Positions 1-6,260 of a stretch of 6,606 bases of DNA are shown piece after piece. The notes below the pieces were generated by a model. It searched no databases. It saw nothing but the letters and a program-made list of their open reading frames with translations, and was not told the origin of the DNA. The number at the start of each line of letters is the position of its first letter. Within the stretch, counting starts at the first letter, position 1. Position numbers and translations under genes: made by a program. The DNA is from Saprospiraceae bacterium. Lineage in GTDB: Bacteria; Bacteroidota; Bacteroidia; Chitinophagales; Saprospiraceae. Where the stretch lies: NCBI GenBank assembly GCA_020852155.1, contig JADZBJ010000296.1, forward strand, positions 1-6,606. Direction: 5' to 3'.

Positions 1-140
1 AATTTTCGCCTTAGTACCCGGCTAAGACTGCAAATTTTGCCTTGATCAAAATCAAATTTTCCCTCGTTCGGCACAAACCCAATTCCCGAACACACTCTTA
101 GAGGCTGTTTTAAAACGGTTTGTAAAAACTTAGTCGTAGA

Positions 141-209
141 GCATTTCCCGCAGATAACGCAGAAAATCTGCGGGAAATGCGCTTTTAATCTGCGAAATCT
201 GCGGGAAAT
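141..209. repeat. REP-like palindromic element with two competing stem-loops
   Basis: Positions 141-155 and 166-180 are a perfect 15-base inverted repeat (GCATTTCCCGCAGAT) around a 10-base loop. A further copy of ATCTGCGGGAAAT at 197-209 can pair instead with 143-155. Extended to 143-163 against 189-209, that alternative stem matches at 19 of 21 positions. The core word TCTGCG occurs several times. Similar 'TCTGCGGGAAA' palindromes are common between genes in Bacteroidota (recalled, not checked here). It lies 107 bases past the stop codon of the minus-strand operon. It could protect or end that transcript, although no clean T-run follows the stem on the minus strand. Confidence 0.8.
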
Positions 210-285
210 TTGTCTAACTCGGAATTACCAAGGGGGCTGGTTTCTAAAATTCGGACATAGTTATACAACCAGATCATGTTGAAAA

Positions 286-306
286 ACTCACCGCTAATCA
301 ATTACC
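286..306. repeat. Short A/C-rich repeat beside the operon end, related to 6078-6109
   Basis: The 14-mer GCTAATCAATTACC (293-306) matches 13 of 14 bases with GCTAATCACTTACC at 6078-6091. The overlapping word ACTCACCGCTA (286-296) recurs exactly at 6099-6109. Both sites lie just downstream of a coding sequence, in non-coding DNA. The role is unknown; it looks like a dispersed minisatellite unit. Confidence 0.5.
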
Positions 307-315
307 TCTTACCGC

Positions 316-1665
316 TCAATTCCGCTGAATCTTCCCGCTGGCCATTCCGCTTGGTGTGCTGATGCGATAAAAACCCATAGCGCCAGCTGGAAGTGCTTCG
401 GCTGGAATGAGAATGTTTTGCTGGCCTGAACCCAGGAATTGATTTGACGACCAGACAATTCGCCCAGTCAGGTCAGTGACTTCACAGCGTACTTCTTCGG
501 CTTGTTGCAGGGTCACCAATACGGTACATTCGTTAGAGAATGGATTGGGTGTTGCCTGACCTGCTTTCAAAGTGTTCAAAGGCTCTTTTGTGCCGATGCT
601 GGCGCTGGCAATCAACTGCGTGCTATCCAAACTCCAATATGTTGAATTGGGGTACTTCGACATCAGGAATGGTGGCAAAGTATGGGTATAATGGAAAGAT
701 TCCTTTAGCACAATATTGTCGAGTGCCATTATCTCCATCTTGATGATTGGGTGCGTCAGGTTATAGCCGGATATCATATATTCGTAGTTGGCTAACCCGT
801 TGACCCGCAATTCACCCGGATAAGGCGTGCCGAAACTGAATGACAATCCTTGATTAACGAGGTAGTTGCTAGTGGAGATGATTTTCAATTTTGTGGTATC
901 AAAACTCAGTGCAAACTGGATTCCGGTCACAGGTGGCGCCGACTCCAGCGCGAGGTAAGCCGTGGCTGTTTGTCCGGCGCTGAGATTCAAGTCAGAAATC
1001 AACATGCTGGTCATTCCAGTTGTTGGCGGGCCGGTATAAGCATTGTCAAAACTGTAGTCGCCGTTCACATCGCCTTTGCGGTAGGCATTCAGGAATAGCG
1101 TATCGTTGTTGAACATACTCAATTCGCTGATGTCGAAATAAAATTCATCCGAACTTGGATCCCACGGATTAAAGTTCGAAACGTTCTCATTCACAGCCCC
1201 CCAGTTCATATCCTGATTGCTGACGCCAAAAATCATTGCTTTAGATACCAGTACCATGTCGAAAGTAGAGATCCCTGCCGACTGATTTACGTCGCCGGAA
1301 AGAACGGCTGACGCTGTTGGTAAAGGCTGGATGCCCAGAATATGCCCCCTGATGTCACTCAGATCTACCACGTTGATGCCATTAAGTGTACTATCCTGTT
1401 TTGTTGCCGAAAAAATCAGTTTGGTACCCGCCGGATAAGCCAACGGGTCAATGCTGTAATCTATACAACTGGCGCCATTGGGCGGTACAATATTGACCAT
1501 ACTGGGCGGCAGGCCGGGTAGTTGGTACAAAACGCGGAAGGTGAGGTTTTCCACAGGATGATGCGTTTTCCAGTGCCGGGCGCATACTTTGAAGTTGATG
1601 TTTTGGGCAAAGCCCGCGCCCGCCGAAATGGCGAACAGGAAGGCAAGTAGATACCACTTTTTCAT
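316..1665 (-). CDS. Secreted protein with dockerin-like motifs, cohesin-like domain and T9SS type A sorting domain
   Basis: The 449-residue product starts with a Sec signal peptide (MKKW, hydrophobic core, likely cleaved after GFA at 20). Residues 94-147 hold two dockerin-like segments. NGINVVDLSDIRGHILGIQPL comes first, then DVNQSAGISTFD, whose D125, N127, S129 and D136 fit a 12-residue calcium loop (D-x-N-x-S...D). A third DVNGD motif follows at 199-203. Residues 221-345 resemble the cohesin-like fold (GIQFALSFDTTKL). Residues 367-449 are a T9SS type A sorting domain: PNPF near its start, TDLTGRIVW in the middle, LPAGAMGFYRI near the end. The protein should therefore be exported by Sec and then T9SS and anchored on the surface or released. 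The start lies 28 bases after the stop of the upstream secreted-protein gene and has no visible promoter of its own, so the pair is probably one operon. The upstream DNA is A/T-rich without a Shine-Dalgarno site, as usual in this phylum. The ligand or substrate is unknown; no catalytic domain is recognisable. Confidence 0.9.
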   Translation of the reverse strand: MKKWYLLAFLFAISAGAGFAQNINFKVCARHWKTHHPVENLTFRVLYQLPGLPPSMVNIVPPNGASCIDYSIDPLAYPAGTKLIFSATKQDSTLNGINVVDLSDIRGHILGIQPLPTASAVLSGDVNQSAGISTFDMVLVSKAMIFGVSNQDMNWGAVNENVSNFNPWDPSSDEFYFDISELSMFNNDTLFLNAYRKGDVNGDYSFDNAYTGPPTTGMTSMLISDLNLSAGQTATAYLALESAPPVTGIQFALSFDTTKLKIISTSNYLVNQGLSFSFGTPYPGELRVNGLANYEYMISGYNLTHPIIKMEIMALDNIVLKESFHYTHTLPPFLMSKYPNSTYWSLDSTQLIASASIGTKEPLNTLKAGQATPNPFSNECTVLVTLQQAEEVRCEVTDLTGRIVWSSNQFLGSGQQNILIPAEALPAGAMGFYRISTPSGMASGKIQRN

Positions 1666-1693
1666 AGTCGTAAATTAAATTAAAGGTTGAAAA

Positions 1694-4474
1694 TCAATGT
1701 TTTAACAGTTTTCCGATTCCAATGATTGCCGTTTTGCTCCAGGCTTGAATACTATACCATCCAGCCGGCAATTGTTGAACAGAGAACGTATTGTCTTGAA
1801 TCGGATAGCGCACAAAACGCCTTCCGATAACATCCGTCAGGAGTAAAAATTCGATAGAAGTTTCGCCGCCGTTCACCATGACTTCATCAAAAGCCGGTTG
1901 TGGCCAAATGCGTAGTTCCGGCAAAGTTTGCGGCTGAATGACGCCTGCAAACAGCGGTTGTCCAATGCGATGAAGTGTCGTCTGGCTGTATTGTATGGTG
2001 TCAAACTGTATGGTAACCGCTGCCCGATTCAGGATGATGGTTCCATCGGGTAAATCTGGCTGTTGACTGATCCTGAAACGAATCCAGCCACGCGCCGAGT
2101 CAGGTAACGCAGCGTTGTGAATGCGAATGCTTAATACGCCCTGATCGCTCAGGCTCATTTCGTAAGGAAGCGAACACATCATTTCTCGTATACTGTTGAT
2201 ATTCAAGCGTTCATGATCCAGCGTATCGAGGATGACGATGGTTTGTGCGGTATCGCCTGTCAGGTTTTGGAAATGAATGGCGTATTCAATGTCGGTATTT
2301 TTTTCAATTAAATGTTCGTTGGTGCGGCCTTCCGGGTAGCCGATTTTTTCAGGTTCATGGAATGGAAAACGCACTTCACGGCATTCTTTTTCCCGAAATA
2401 TTCCACCATCATACAGGCTGAAATCATTGACAAGTCCCGTCGAAAACAAAGGAATATCCGAACATCCTTCCACGGCGTCGGCAGTGATGGCATCGCCCAG
2501 CCAAAGGGGAAGTCCATTTGGCTGACGGTCTTCTATGCGCCAGGTAGCGCCATTACGCGGTATGACAAACGTCGTATCGCTCAGGGCGTCCAGTTGAAAA
2601 TTCCCGGCGCGGCACATGATATTGTCTTCAATGATGATAAAACCCAGGGTTTCGGTCATGGCTGCGCTGCGCGTGTTTTCCACGGTGAAACGAACAGAAT
2701 CGCCATCGCAACGCCCGGTCGCACGAATGAGTGGCTGGTTCCAGGGGGTCAGGCATTCGTCAGGTGTTTCAATTTCGGCAGATATACAAAGCGTTCGAGT
2801 GGAGAGGGCTGGATCGCACAAAGGCCGAATAAAGGCTTGAAATTCAATGCTTTGCAGCGGATTAATATCGCCGATGTCTACGGAAAAACGGTTATTACCG
2901 AGCGTTTGTACGGGTAATGTAGCGCTTTCAAACATCAACAAACTGTCGAGCGTGATCATCAGTCGCACATCTTCAGCCACTACTGTACCGGGGTTGTCGC
3001 AACGAATGCTAACGGTATTTTCAATGCATGGTTGCCAGTAATCCAGGCCGATTCCGACGCGCGGCAGGCTGCAATCGGTCGTGCTATGTATCGGAAAATC
3101 CTGTTTTTTAGTTTCAAAGGTGGTATCGAAGGTGATGTTAGCCGTTGGTATGCAATCGGAAGCCCAGGTTTCAAAGGGCATAACGGGCTGTGCTGTGCAT
3201 TGTGGCGCGTCTGTTTCGAGGCTGTAATTTCCCAGTGCGTCTGTTGATGTCACCAGTAAACGCCCATCGGGCAAGGAAACGTTTACCAACCAGTTACTCA
3301 ATGATGGCTCATTGGCGTCAGCAATACAGTTATCGTTGATGTCCCAAAACAGCCGCCCTTCCAGCCGATTGGAGGCGATGCTGCCATCGTTGCTGCAGCG
3401 CAAGGTGTAACTGTAATATTTGCCGTTTTTCAGGTAGTTACCACCCAGCATCCATACGCCTTGTGGCATAGTTGTCATGGCCCAGGTGGCGTGTTGCAAG
3501 GAGGGCGCGGCCAGTAAGCGCTGCCATATTTTTACGCCAGCGGCATTAATTCGACCGACCCAAATTTGATTAAATAACTGATTTTGAACAGAATAGGTTG
3601 TTCCACAGGCCAGAAATCCACCATCGTCAACCGGCTGAAGGTCGGTCAGAAAGAAATTCCCCGGAACTAAAATATTCATGCGTTGAAAAACCTGCCCGGT
3701 ATTGGCATTTAAGCGATACACAGAATCGCGGTGCATCAGCAGGAGATCACTACCCTGGACTTTGGTGCGTGCGATGTCGGTGCTGTTATAGGCGGTGTAA
3801 TGCGGAAGCGTGTCGCGCCATACAATATTGCCTCCGGGATCAATGCGCATCGCTTGCACTTCCGGCACGGAAATCGGAAGTCCTGATCGCAGCAACGTAA
3901 CAATTCTACTATCATCTGGCAACAGGGAGAGTCCGCTAACCGTCAGTCCCGCAGTAGAAGGAAAGGCAGTTGTTCCCAATTCAAAGCCGTCCTGATCGGT
4001 ACGCAGCAGCCGGAGTTGGCTGGCGCTTTGGAGGGCCAGGACAAATTCGCCGTTGGACTGTTCGCTCAATCCGCCGACTTCGTCGGTAACGCCAAAATTG
4101 AAGGTGCGTTCCCAGATAATATCGCCGTTCAGGCGCACTTTCATCAGGATTGCGTCGGAGTTATTGGGTTGCTGAGACCGACTGCCTGCTACAATAGCAT
4201 GACCGTCGCGGGTAATCAACATGGCCTGACCAATGGTACTCCCCGGCACATTCATAACCTTCTGCCACTGAACACGCCCGGTTGCATCTAATTTGGTCAG
4301 TGTCAATTGCCTGACTAACGAAGTGGTGCGAGTGTGCAGCAACAAACTGCCCTGATCCGGTGTGACACAAATGGCGGCGGGGCCACTCAGGTCTTCCTGA
4401 ACCAACCATGTCTGAGCGCCAAGTTGCATTAGCGCCAGCCATTGAATAAGTAGATATGGGATTAAACTTTTCAT
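1694..4474 (-). CDS. Large secreted protein: propeller-like N-terminus, SdrD-B-like, DUF7619-like and T9SS sorting domains
   Basis: I place the start at 4474 (MKSLIPYLLIQW...), giving 926 residues. A start 14 codons upstream (4516) would put charged and Cys/His residues before the signal peptide and would span the promoter box at 4484-4491. The signal peptide is 1-20 (LGA|Q). Residues 21-370 contain recurring blades with a G-x-x-x-W pattern (GRVQWQKV, GDIIWERT, GNIVWRDT, GVKIWQRL, near 67, 117, 215 and 314), suggesting a beta-propeller. Residues 373-424 resemble an SdrD-B-like or carboxypeptidase-regulatory-like module (GRLFWDINDNCIADANEP, then TDALGNYSL). Residues 473-553 look like a DUF11-type beta-sandwich. 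Residues 710-839 fit the DUF7619 pattern (DIEYAIHFQNLTGDTAQTI, ILDTLD, LPDS, ILNRAAVTIQFD). The T9SS sorting domain is about 851-926 (WPQPAFDEV, LTDVIGRR, LPAGWYSI). It is the first gene of the probable operon with the 449-residue secreted protein. Its role is probably structural or adhesive; no enzyme motif is seen. Confidence 0.9.
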   Translation of the reverse strand: MKSLIPYLLIQWLALMQLGAQTWLVQEDLSGPAAICVTPDQGSLLLHTRTTSLVRQLTLTKLDATGRVQWQKVMNVPGSTIGQAMLITRDGHAIVAGSRSQQPNNSDAILMKVRLNGDIIWERTFNFGVTDEVGGLSEQSNGEFVLALQSASQLRLLRTDQDGFELGTTAFPSTAGLTVSGLSLLPDDSRIVTLLRSGLPISVPEVQAMRIDPGGNIVWRDTLPHYTAYNSTDIARTKVQGSDLLLMHRDSVYRLNANTGQVFQRMNILVPGNFFLTDLQPVDDGGFLACGTTYSVQNQLFNQIWVGRINAAGVKIWQRLLAAPSLQHATWAMTTMPQGVWMLGGNYLKNGKYYSYTLRCSNDGSIASNRLEGRLFWDINDNCIADANEPSLSNWLVNVSLPDGRLLVTSTDALGNYSLETDAPQCTAQPVMPFETWASDCIPTANITFDTTFETKKQDFPIHSTTDCSLPRVGIGLDYWQPCIENTVSIRCDNPGTVVAEDVRLMITLDSLLMFESATLPVQTLGNNRFSVDIGDINPLQSIEFQAFIRPLCDPALSTRTLCISAEIETPDECLTPWNQPLIRATGRCDGDSVRFTVENTRSAAMTETLGFIIIEDNIMCRAGNFQLDALSDTTFVIPRNGATWRIEDRQPNGLPLWLGDAITADAVEGCSDIPLFSTGLVNDFSLYDGGIFREKECREVRFPFHEPEKIGYPEGRTNEHLIEKNTDIEYAIHFQNLTGDTAQTIVILDTLDHERLNINSIREMMCSLPYEMSLSDQGVLSIRIHNAALPDSARGWIRFRISQQPDLPDGTIILNRAAVTIQFDTIQYSQTTLHRIGQPLFAGVIQPQTLPELRIWPQPAFDEVMVNGGETSIEFLLLTDVIGRRFVRYPIQDNTFSVQQLPAGWYSIQAWSKTAIIGIGKLLKH

Positions 4475-4483
4475 GCGATGACA

Positions 4484-4491
4484 CAAAGGTA
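4484..4491 (-). promoter_or_regulatory. Putative -7 box (TACCTTTG) of the secreted-protein operon
   Basis: Read on the minus strand, this octamer matches the Bacteroidota -7 consensus TAnnTTTG exactly. It ends nine bases before the ATG at 4474, so the transcript would have only a very short leader. No TTG-type -33 box stands out at the expected distance. The same octamer lies in front of the tRNA gene (6240-6233). Confidence 0.55.
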
Positions 4492-4518
4492 TGTGGCACA
4501 CCTGCCGGTACTTCATTT

Positions 4519-4545
4519 TTGCCCTGGAACATTTCTGTATTTTTG
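4519..4545 (+). promoter_or_regulatory. Putative Bacteroidota promoter of the 467-residue TPR-like gene
   Basis: TATTTTTG at 4538-4545 fits the -7 consensus TAnnTTTG. TTG at 4519-4521 lies 16 bases upstream, slightly short of the usual spacing for a -33 box. Transcription would begin near 4550, leaving a leader of about 30 bases before the ATG at 4583. A weaker look-alike, CACCTTTG at 4572-4579, is too close to the ATG to be preferred. No good Shine-Dalgarno site is seen. Confidence 0.5.
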
Positions 4546-4582
4546 TCGGATAAATTCAGGAAAAATATTGCCACCTTTGAGC

Positions 4583-5986
4583 ATGATTAACAGCAAACTT
4601 TTCAAAGTCATTCAAGCGCTGAACCCCGGTGAACTTCGGCGTTTCAAGCGGTGGCTGAATGCGGGTATTCATAACTCAAATCCTTATTTATCAGTATTTT
4701 ATCAATATTTTGAACAAAAAAAAGAGTGGACAGCCCGCAGTTTGAAAAAAGAAAAAGCCTGGGCTTATGTATTTCCAGAGCGACCATTTCAAGACCTTGA
4801 AATGCGTCGTTTAATGTCGGATTTATTTGTGCAATTAGAAGCGTTTTTGTCATCCGAAACTCAGTCGTCAAATGCCATTAACAAGCGATTGTCCCTGGCA
4901 GCGGTGTATCGCGAGCGCCATTTGACCGATTTGTCTGAGCAGCAACTGCGCATGGCCGACGATGAATTATCCGAACAACCCTTGCGGGATGCCGATTATT
5001 ACCTGTCGTCATATCGTTTGCAGGAAGGGCGATTTTTACAGGAAGAGGGTAGGGCAGTGCCTTTAAATTTACAGGAAATGAGTCACCTGCTCAGCACATT
5101 TTTTGCCGCTGAAATGCTCCGAAATGCCTGTGTGGCAGCCAGCCATAGTTCGGTGTTCAAGGCAGAATATGACATCCCTTATCTGGATGCAATCCTGAAC
5201 GACTGTGAGGCGGATAAATACCAACATGCGCCGGTGGTGCTGTTGTACTTTCACGCCTATCGTTGTTTGCGTGCCGATGATGAAACGCCGCATTTCGAGG
5301 CGCTTCGGGGGCTTTTGCCGGAGGCGCACGCCTGGCTGCGACCTGTTGAACTGCGCACGGCATTGTTGTTTGCGGTCAATTATGGCATTCGGCGATTGAA
5401 TACCGGACACGCGACTTATCTGAGGGCCGTATTTGATTTGTATCAGTTGGGTTTGCAGCAAGGCATTTTTATCGAAAATGGCGTTTTTAGCCGTTTTACC
5501 TTCAAAAATGTCGTCAATGCCGCGCTCCGGCTCAACGAACCGGAATGGACCGCGCAATTCATCGCTGACTATGCGCCCCTGTTGCCTGCGCCGCACCGCA
5601 AGGCTTACGAACACTATTGCACGGCGCGCCTTTGTTACTTGCGGCGCGACCTGGAACGCGCGCAGGAACTACTGCAAGACCTGGAATTTGATGATATTTT
5701 TCTGGAACTCGATACGCGCGTGACTTTGCTCAGGATATATTTCGAGCAAAAGGAATGGCGACTACTGGAGGCATTTTTGACGACTTTCGAGCAGTTTGTC
5801 CGCCGCAAAAAGACGCTGGTGTATCACCGGCAGAATTATCTGAACGTGGTGCATTTTACGCAAAAATTGTTGCATCACCACAGCGGTAAAAGACCGCTTA
5901 GCGCACAAGATATTGAACTATTGAAGGAAAATATTTCAGCGGCAAAACCACTGGCTGCCAAGGACTGGCTGCTGGCTCAATTGTAG
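4583..5986 (+). CDS. Uncharacterised helical (TPR-like) cytoplasmic protein
   Basis: I do not recognise a named family. The start at 4583 (MINSKLFKVIQALNPGELRR) gives 467 residues. It is preferred over an in-frame ATG at 4478, because the extra 35 residues would lie upstream of the promoter box and look non-coding. There is no signal peptide or membrane span. The protein is predicted from its residue pattern to be almost all helix. The opening, 'KLFKVIQALNPGELRRFKRWLNAG' followed by NSNPYL near 31-36, resembles the N-terminus of a set of hypothetical Bacteroidota proteins in which 'SPYFN' is typical (recalled, unverified). Residues 338-366 and 374-406 look like TPR-type helix pairs (YEHYCTARLCYLRRDLERAQELL; LLRIYFEQKEWRLLEAFL), suggesting a protein-binding scaffold. 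An A8 run (4716-4723) falls in the Gln-Lys-Lys codons. The first third is A/T-rich and the middle is G/C-rich. It is transcribed divergently from the T9SS operon and ends directly in a hairpin. The coding call is strong; the function is unknown. Confidence 0.88.
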   Translation: MINSKLFKVIQALNPGELRRFKRWLNAGIHNSNPYLSVFYQYFEQKKEWTARSLKKEKAWAYVFPERPFQDLEMRRLMSDLFVQLEAFLSSETQSSNAINKRLSLAAVYRERHLTDLSEQQLRMADDELSEQPLRDADYYLSSYRLQEGRFLQEEGRAVPLNLQEMSHLLSTFFAAEMLRNACVAASHSSVFKAEYDIPYLDAILNDCEADKYQHAPVVLLYFHAYRCLRADDETPHFEALRGLLPEAHAWLRPVELRTALLFAVNYGIRRLNTGHATYLRAVFDLYQLGLQQGIFIENGVFSRFTFKNVVNAALRLNEPEWTAQFIADYAPLLPAPHRKAYEHYCTARLCYLRRDLERAQELLQDLEFDDIFLELDTRVTLLRIYFEQKEWRLLEAFLTTFEQFVRRKKTLVYHRQNYLNVVHFTQKLLHHHSGKRPLSAQDIELLKENISAAKPLAAKDWLLAQL

Positions 5987-5987
5987 A

Positions 5988-6032
5988 TTTCAAAATTCAA
6001 ATAAAATGAAATATACAATTTGAAATTTGAAA
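5988..6032. terminator. Hairpin directly after the stop of the TPR-like gene, possible terminator
   Basis: TTTCAAAATTCAAAT (5988-6002) pairs with ATTTGAAATTTGAAA (6018-6032) at 14 of 15 positions around a 15-base loop. It begins two bases after the TAG stop. The right arm is the start of the AATTTGA tandem repeat, so the arm can slip along several repeat copies. The stem is almost all A-T and has no following T-run on the plus strand. It may be a weak terminator or just a product of the repeat. It could also end transcripts of the convergent tRNA gene. Confidence 0.4.
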
Positions 6033-6065
6033 TTTGAAATTTGAAATTTGAAATTTGAAATTTGA
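6017..6065. repeat. Seven perfect copies of the heptamer AATTTGA
   Basis: Positions 6017-6065 are seven uninterrupted 7-base copies, 49 bases in all, followed by a broken copy. The array lies between the convergent ends of the TPR-like gene and tRNA-Arg. Such perfect short arrays are prone to slippage, so copy number may vary between strains. Because 7 is not a multiple of 3, no coding role is likely. Confidence 0.97.
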
Positions 6066-6077
6066 AAAATTTCTAAA

Positions 6078-6105
6078 GCTAATCACTTACCACTAATCAC
6101 TCACC
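6078..6105. repeat. Two tandem copies of a 14-base unit between the TPR-like gene and tRNA-Arg
   Basis: GCTAATCACTTACC (6078-6091) and ACTAATCACTCACC (6092-6105) agree at 12 of 14 positions. The first copy is nearly identical to 293-306, and ACTCACCGCTA (6099-6109) is shared exactly with 286-296. It looks like a dispersed minisatellite found at gene ends; its function is unknown. Confidence 0.7.
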
Positions 6106-6115
6106 GCTATCAAAG

Positions 6116-6188
6116 TGATCCCAACAGGGGTCGAACCTGTAACCGCCTGCTTAGAAGGCAGGTGCTCTATCCATTGAGCTATGGGACC
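6116..6188 (-). tRNA. tRNA-Arg(UCU)
   Basis: The minus strand folds into a complete 73-base cloverleaf. The acceptor stem is GGTCCCA (6188-6182) with TGGGATC (6123-6117), including one G-U pair, and the discriminator is A at 6116. The D stem is GCTC/GAGC. The anticodon stem is CCTGC/GCAGG with loop CTTCTAA, so the anticodon is TCT (plus-strand AGA at 6153-6155), reading AGA/AGG codons for arginine. The T arm is ACAGG-TTCGACC-CCTGT. No CCA is encoded at the 3' end, so it must be added by the nucleotidyltransferase. It has its own likely promoter at 6240-6233. Confidence 0.97.
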
Positions 6189-6224
6189 TGTTATTTTGGT
6201 TGGTCAAAACCTGCGCTTTGACTT

Positions 6225-6260
6225 TTGCGACGCAAAGGTAAAATCTTCGGCGTAGTTTTG
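6225..6260 (+). promoter_or_regulatory. Candidate ung promoter
   Basis: TAGTTTTG at 6253-6260 fits the -7 consensus TAnnTTTG, and TTG at 6225-6227 could be the -33 box, although the 25-base spacing is slightly long. TATAATTG at 6265-6272 is an alternative with one mismatch. Either would give ung (start 6280) a short leader. The boxes interleave with the opposing tRNA promoter. Confidence 0.35.
6233..6240 (-). promoter_or_regulatory. Putative -7 box (TACCTTTG) of tRNA-Arg
   Basis: On the minus strand this is TACCTTTG followed by C, an exact match to TAnnTTTG. It lies 44 bases before the 5' end of the tRNA, leaving room for a 5' leader to be removed by RNase P. No clear -33 TTG is seen. Confidence 0.55.

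Larger units (their letters stand above)
1..315. other. Non-coding, palindrome-rich region left of the secreted-protein operon
   Basis: No convincing gene is present here. The stretch holds several short inverted repeats: CTTAG/CTAAG at 10-14 and 22-26, flanked by AATTT (1-5) and AAATT (32-36); TTGATCAA at 42-49; GTTCGG/CCGAAC at 66-71 and 86-91; and the palindrome GTTTTAAAAC at 107-116, just after GAGGCTG. A strong REP-like element follows at 141-209, and a small A/C-rich repeat lies at 286-306, just beyond the end of the minus-strand operon. One minus-strand frame is open across 3-224 but has no ATG and runs through the repeats, so I do not call it a gene. Part of this region probably serves as the 3' end of the operon transcript. 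Confidence 0.7.

Noticed and set aside
3..224. Minus-strand open frame of 74 codons
   Set aside because: It has no ATG, runs straight through the REP-like palindrome, and is open only because that repeat lacks stops in this frame.
237..272. CTGGTT/AACCAG inverted repeat as terminator of the minus-strand operon
   Set aside because: The stem is only six bases with a 24-base loop and no T-run, too weak to call.
2312..2917. Plus-strand open frame of 201 codons inside the large secreted-protein gene
   Set aside because: It is antisense to a convincing T9SS cargo gene with recognisable domains; no domain or promoter supports it.
4475..4516. Fourteen-residue N-terminal extension of the large secreted protein
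   Set aside because: It would precede the signal peptide and cover the likely -7 box; the ATG at 4474 gives a standard signal peptide.
4478..4582. Thirty-five-residue N-terminal extension of the TPR-like protein
   Set aside because: It spans the probable promoter of the gene and has no family-like features; the ATG at 4583 begins the conserved-looking N-terminus.
5069..5614. Minus-strand open frame of 181 codons inside the TPR-like gene
   Set aside because: It lies opposite the G/C-rich part of a well-supported gene, where stops are rare by chance; its product is a basic, low-structure sequence with no recognisable motif.
6017..6105. CRISPR-like array
   Set aside because: The units are 7 and 14 bases with no spacers and no cas genes nearby; these are simple tandem repeats.
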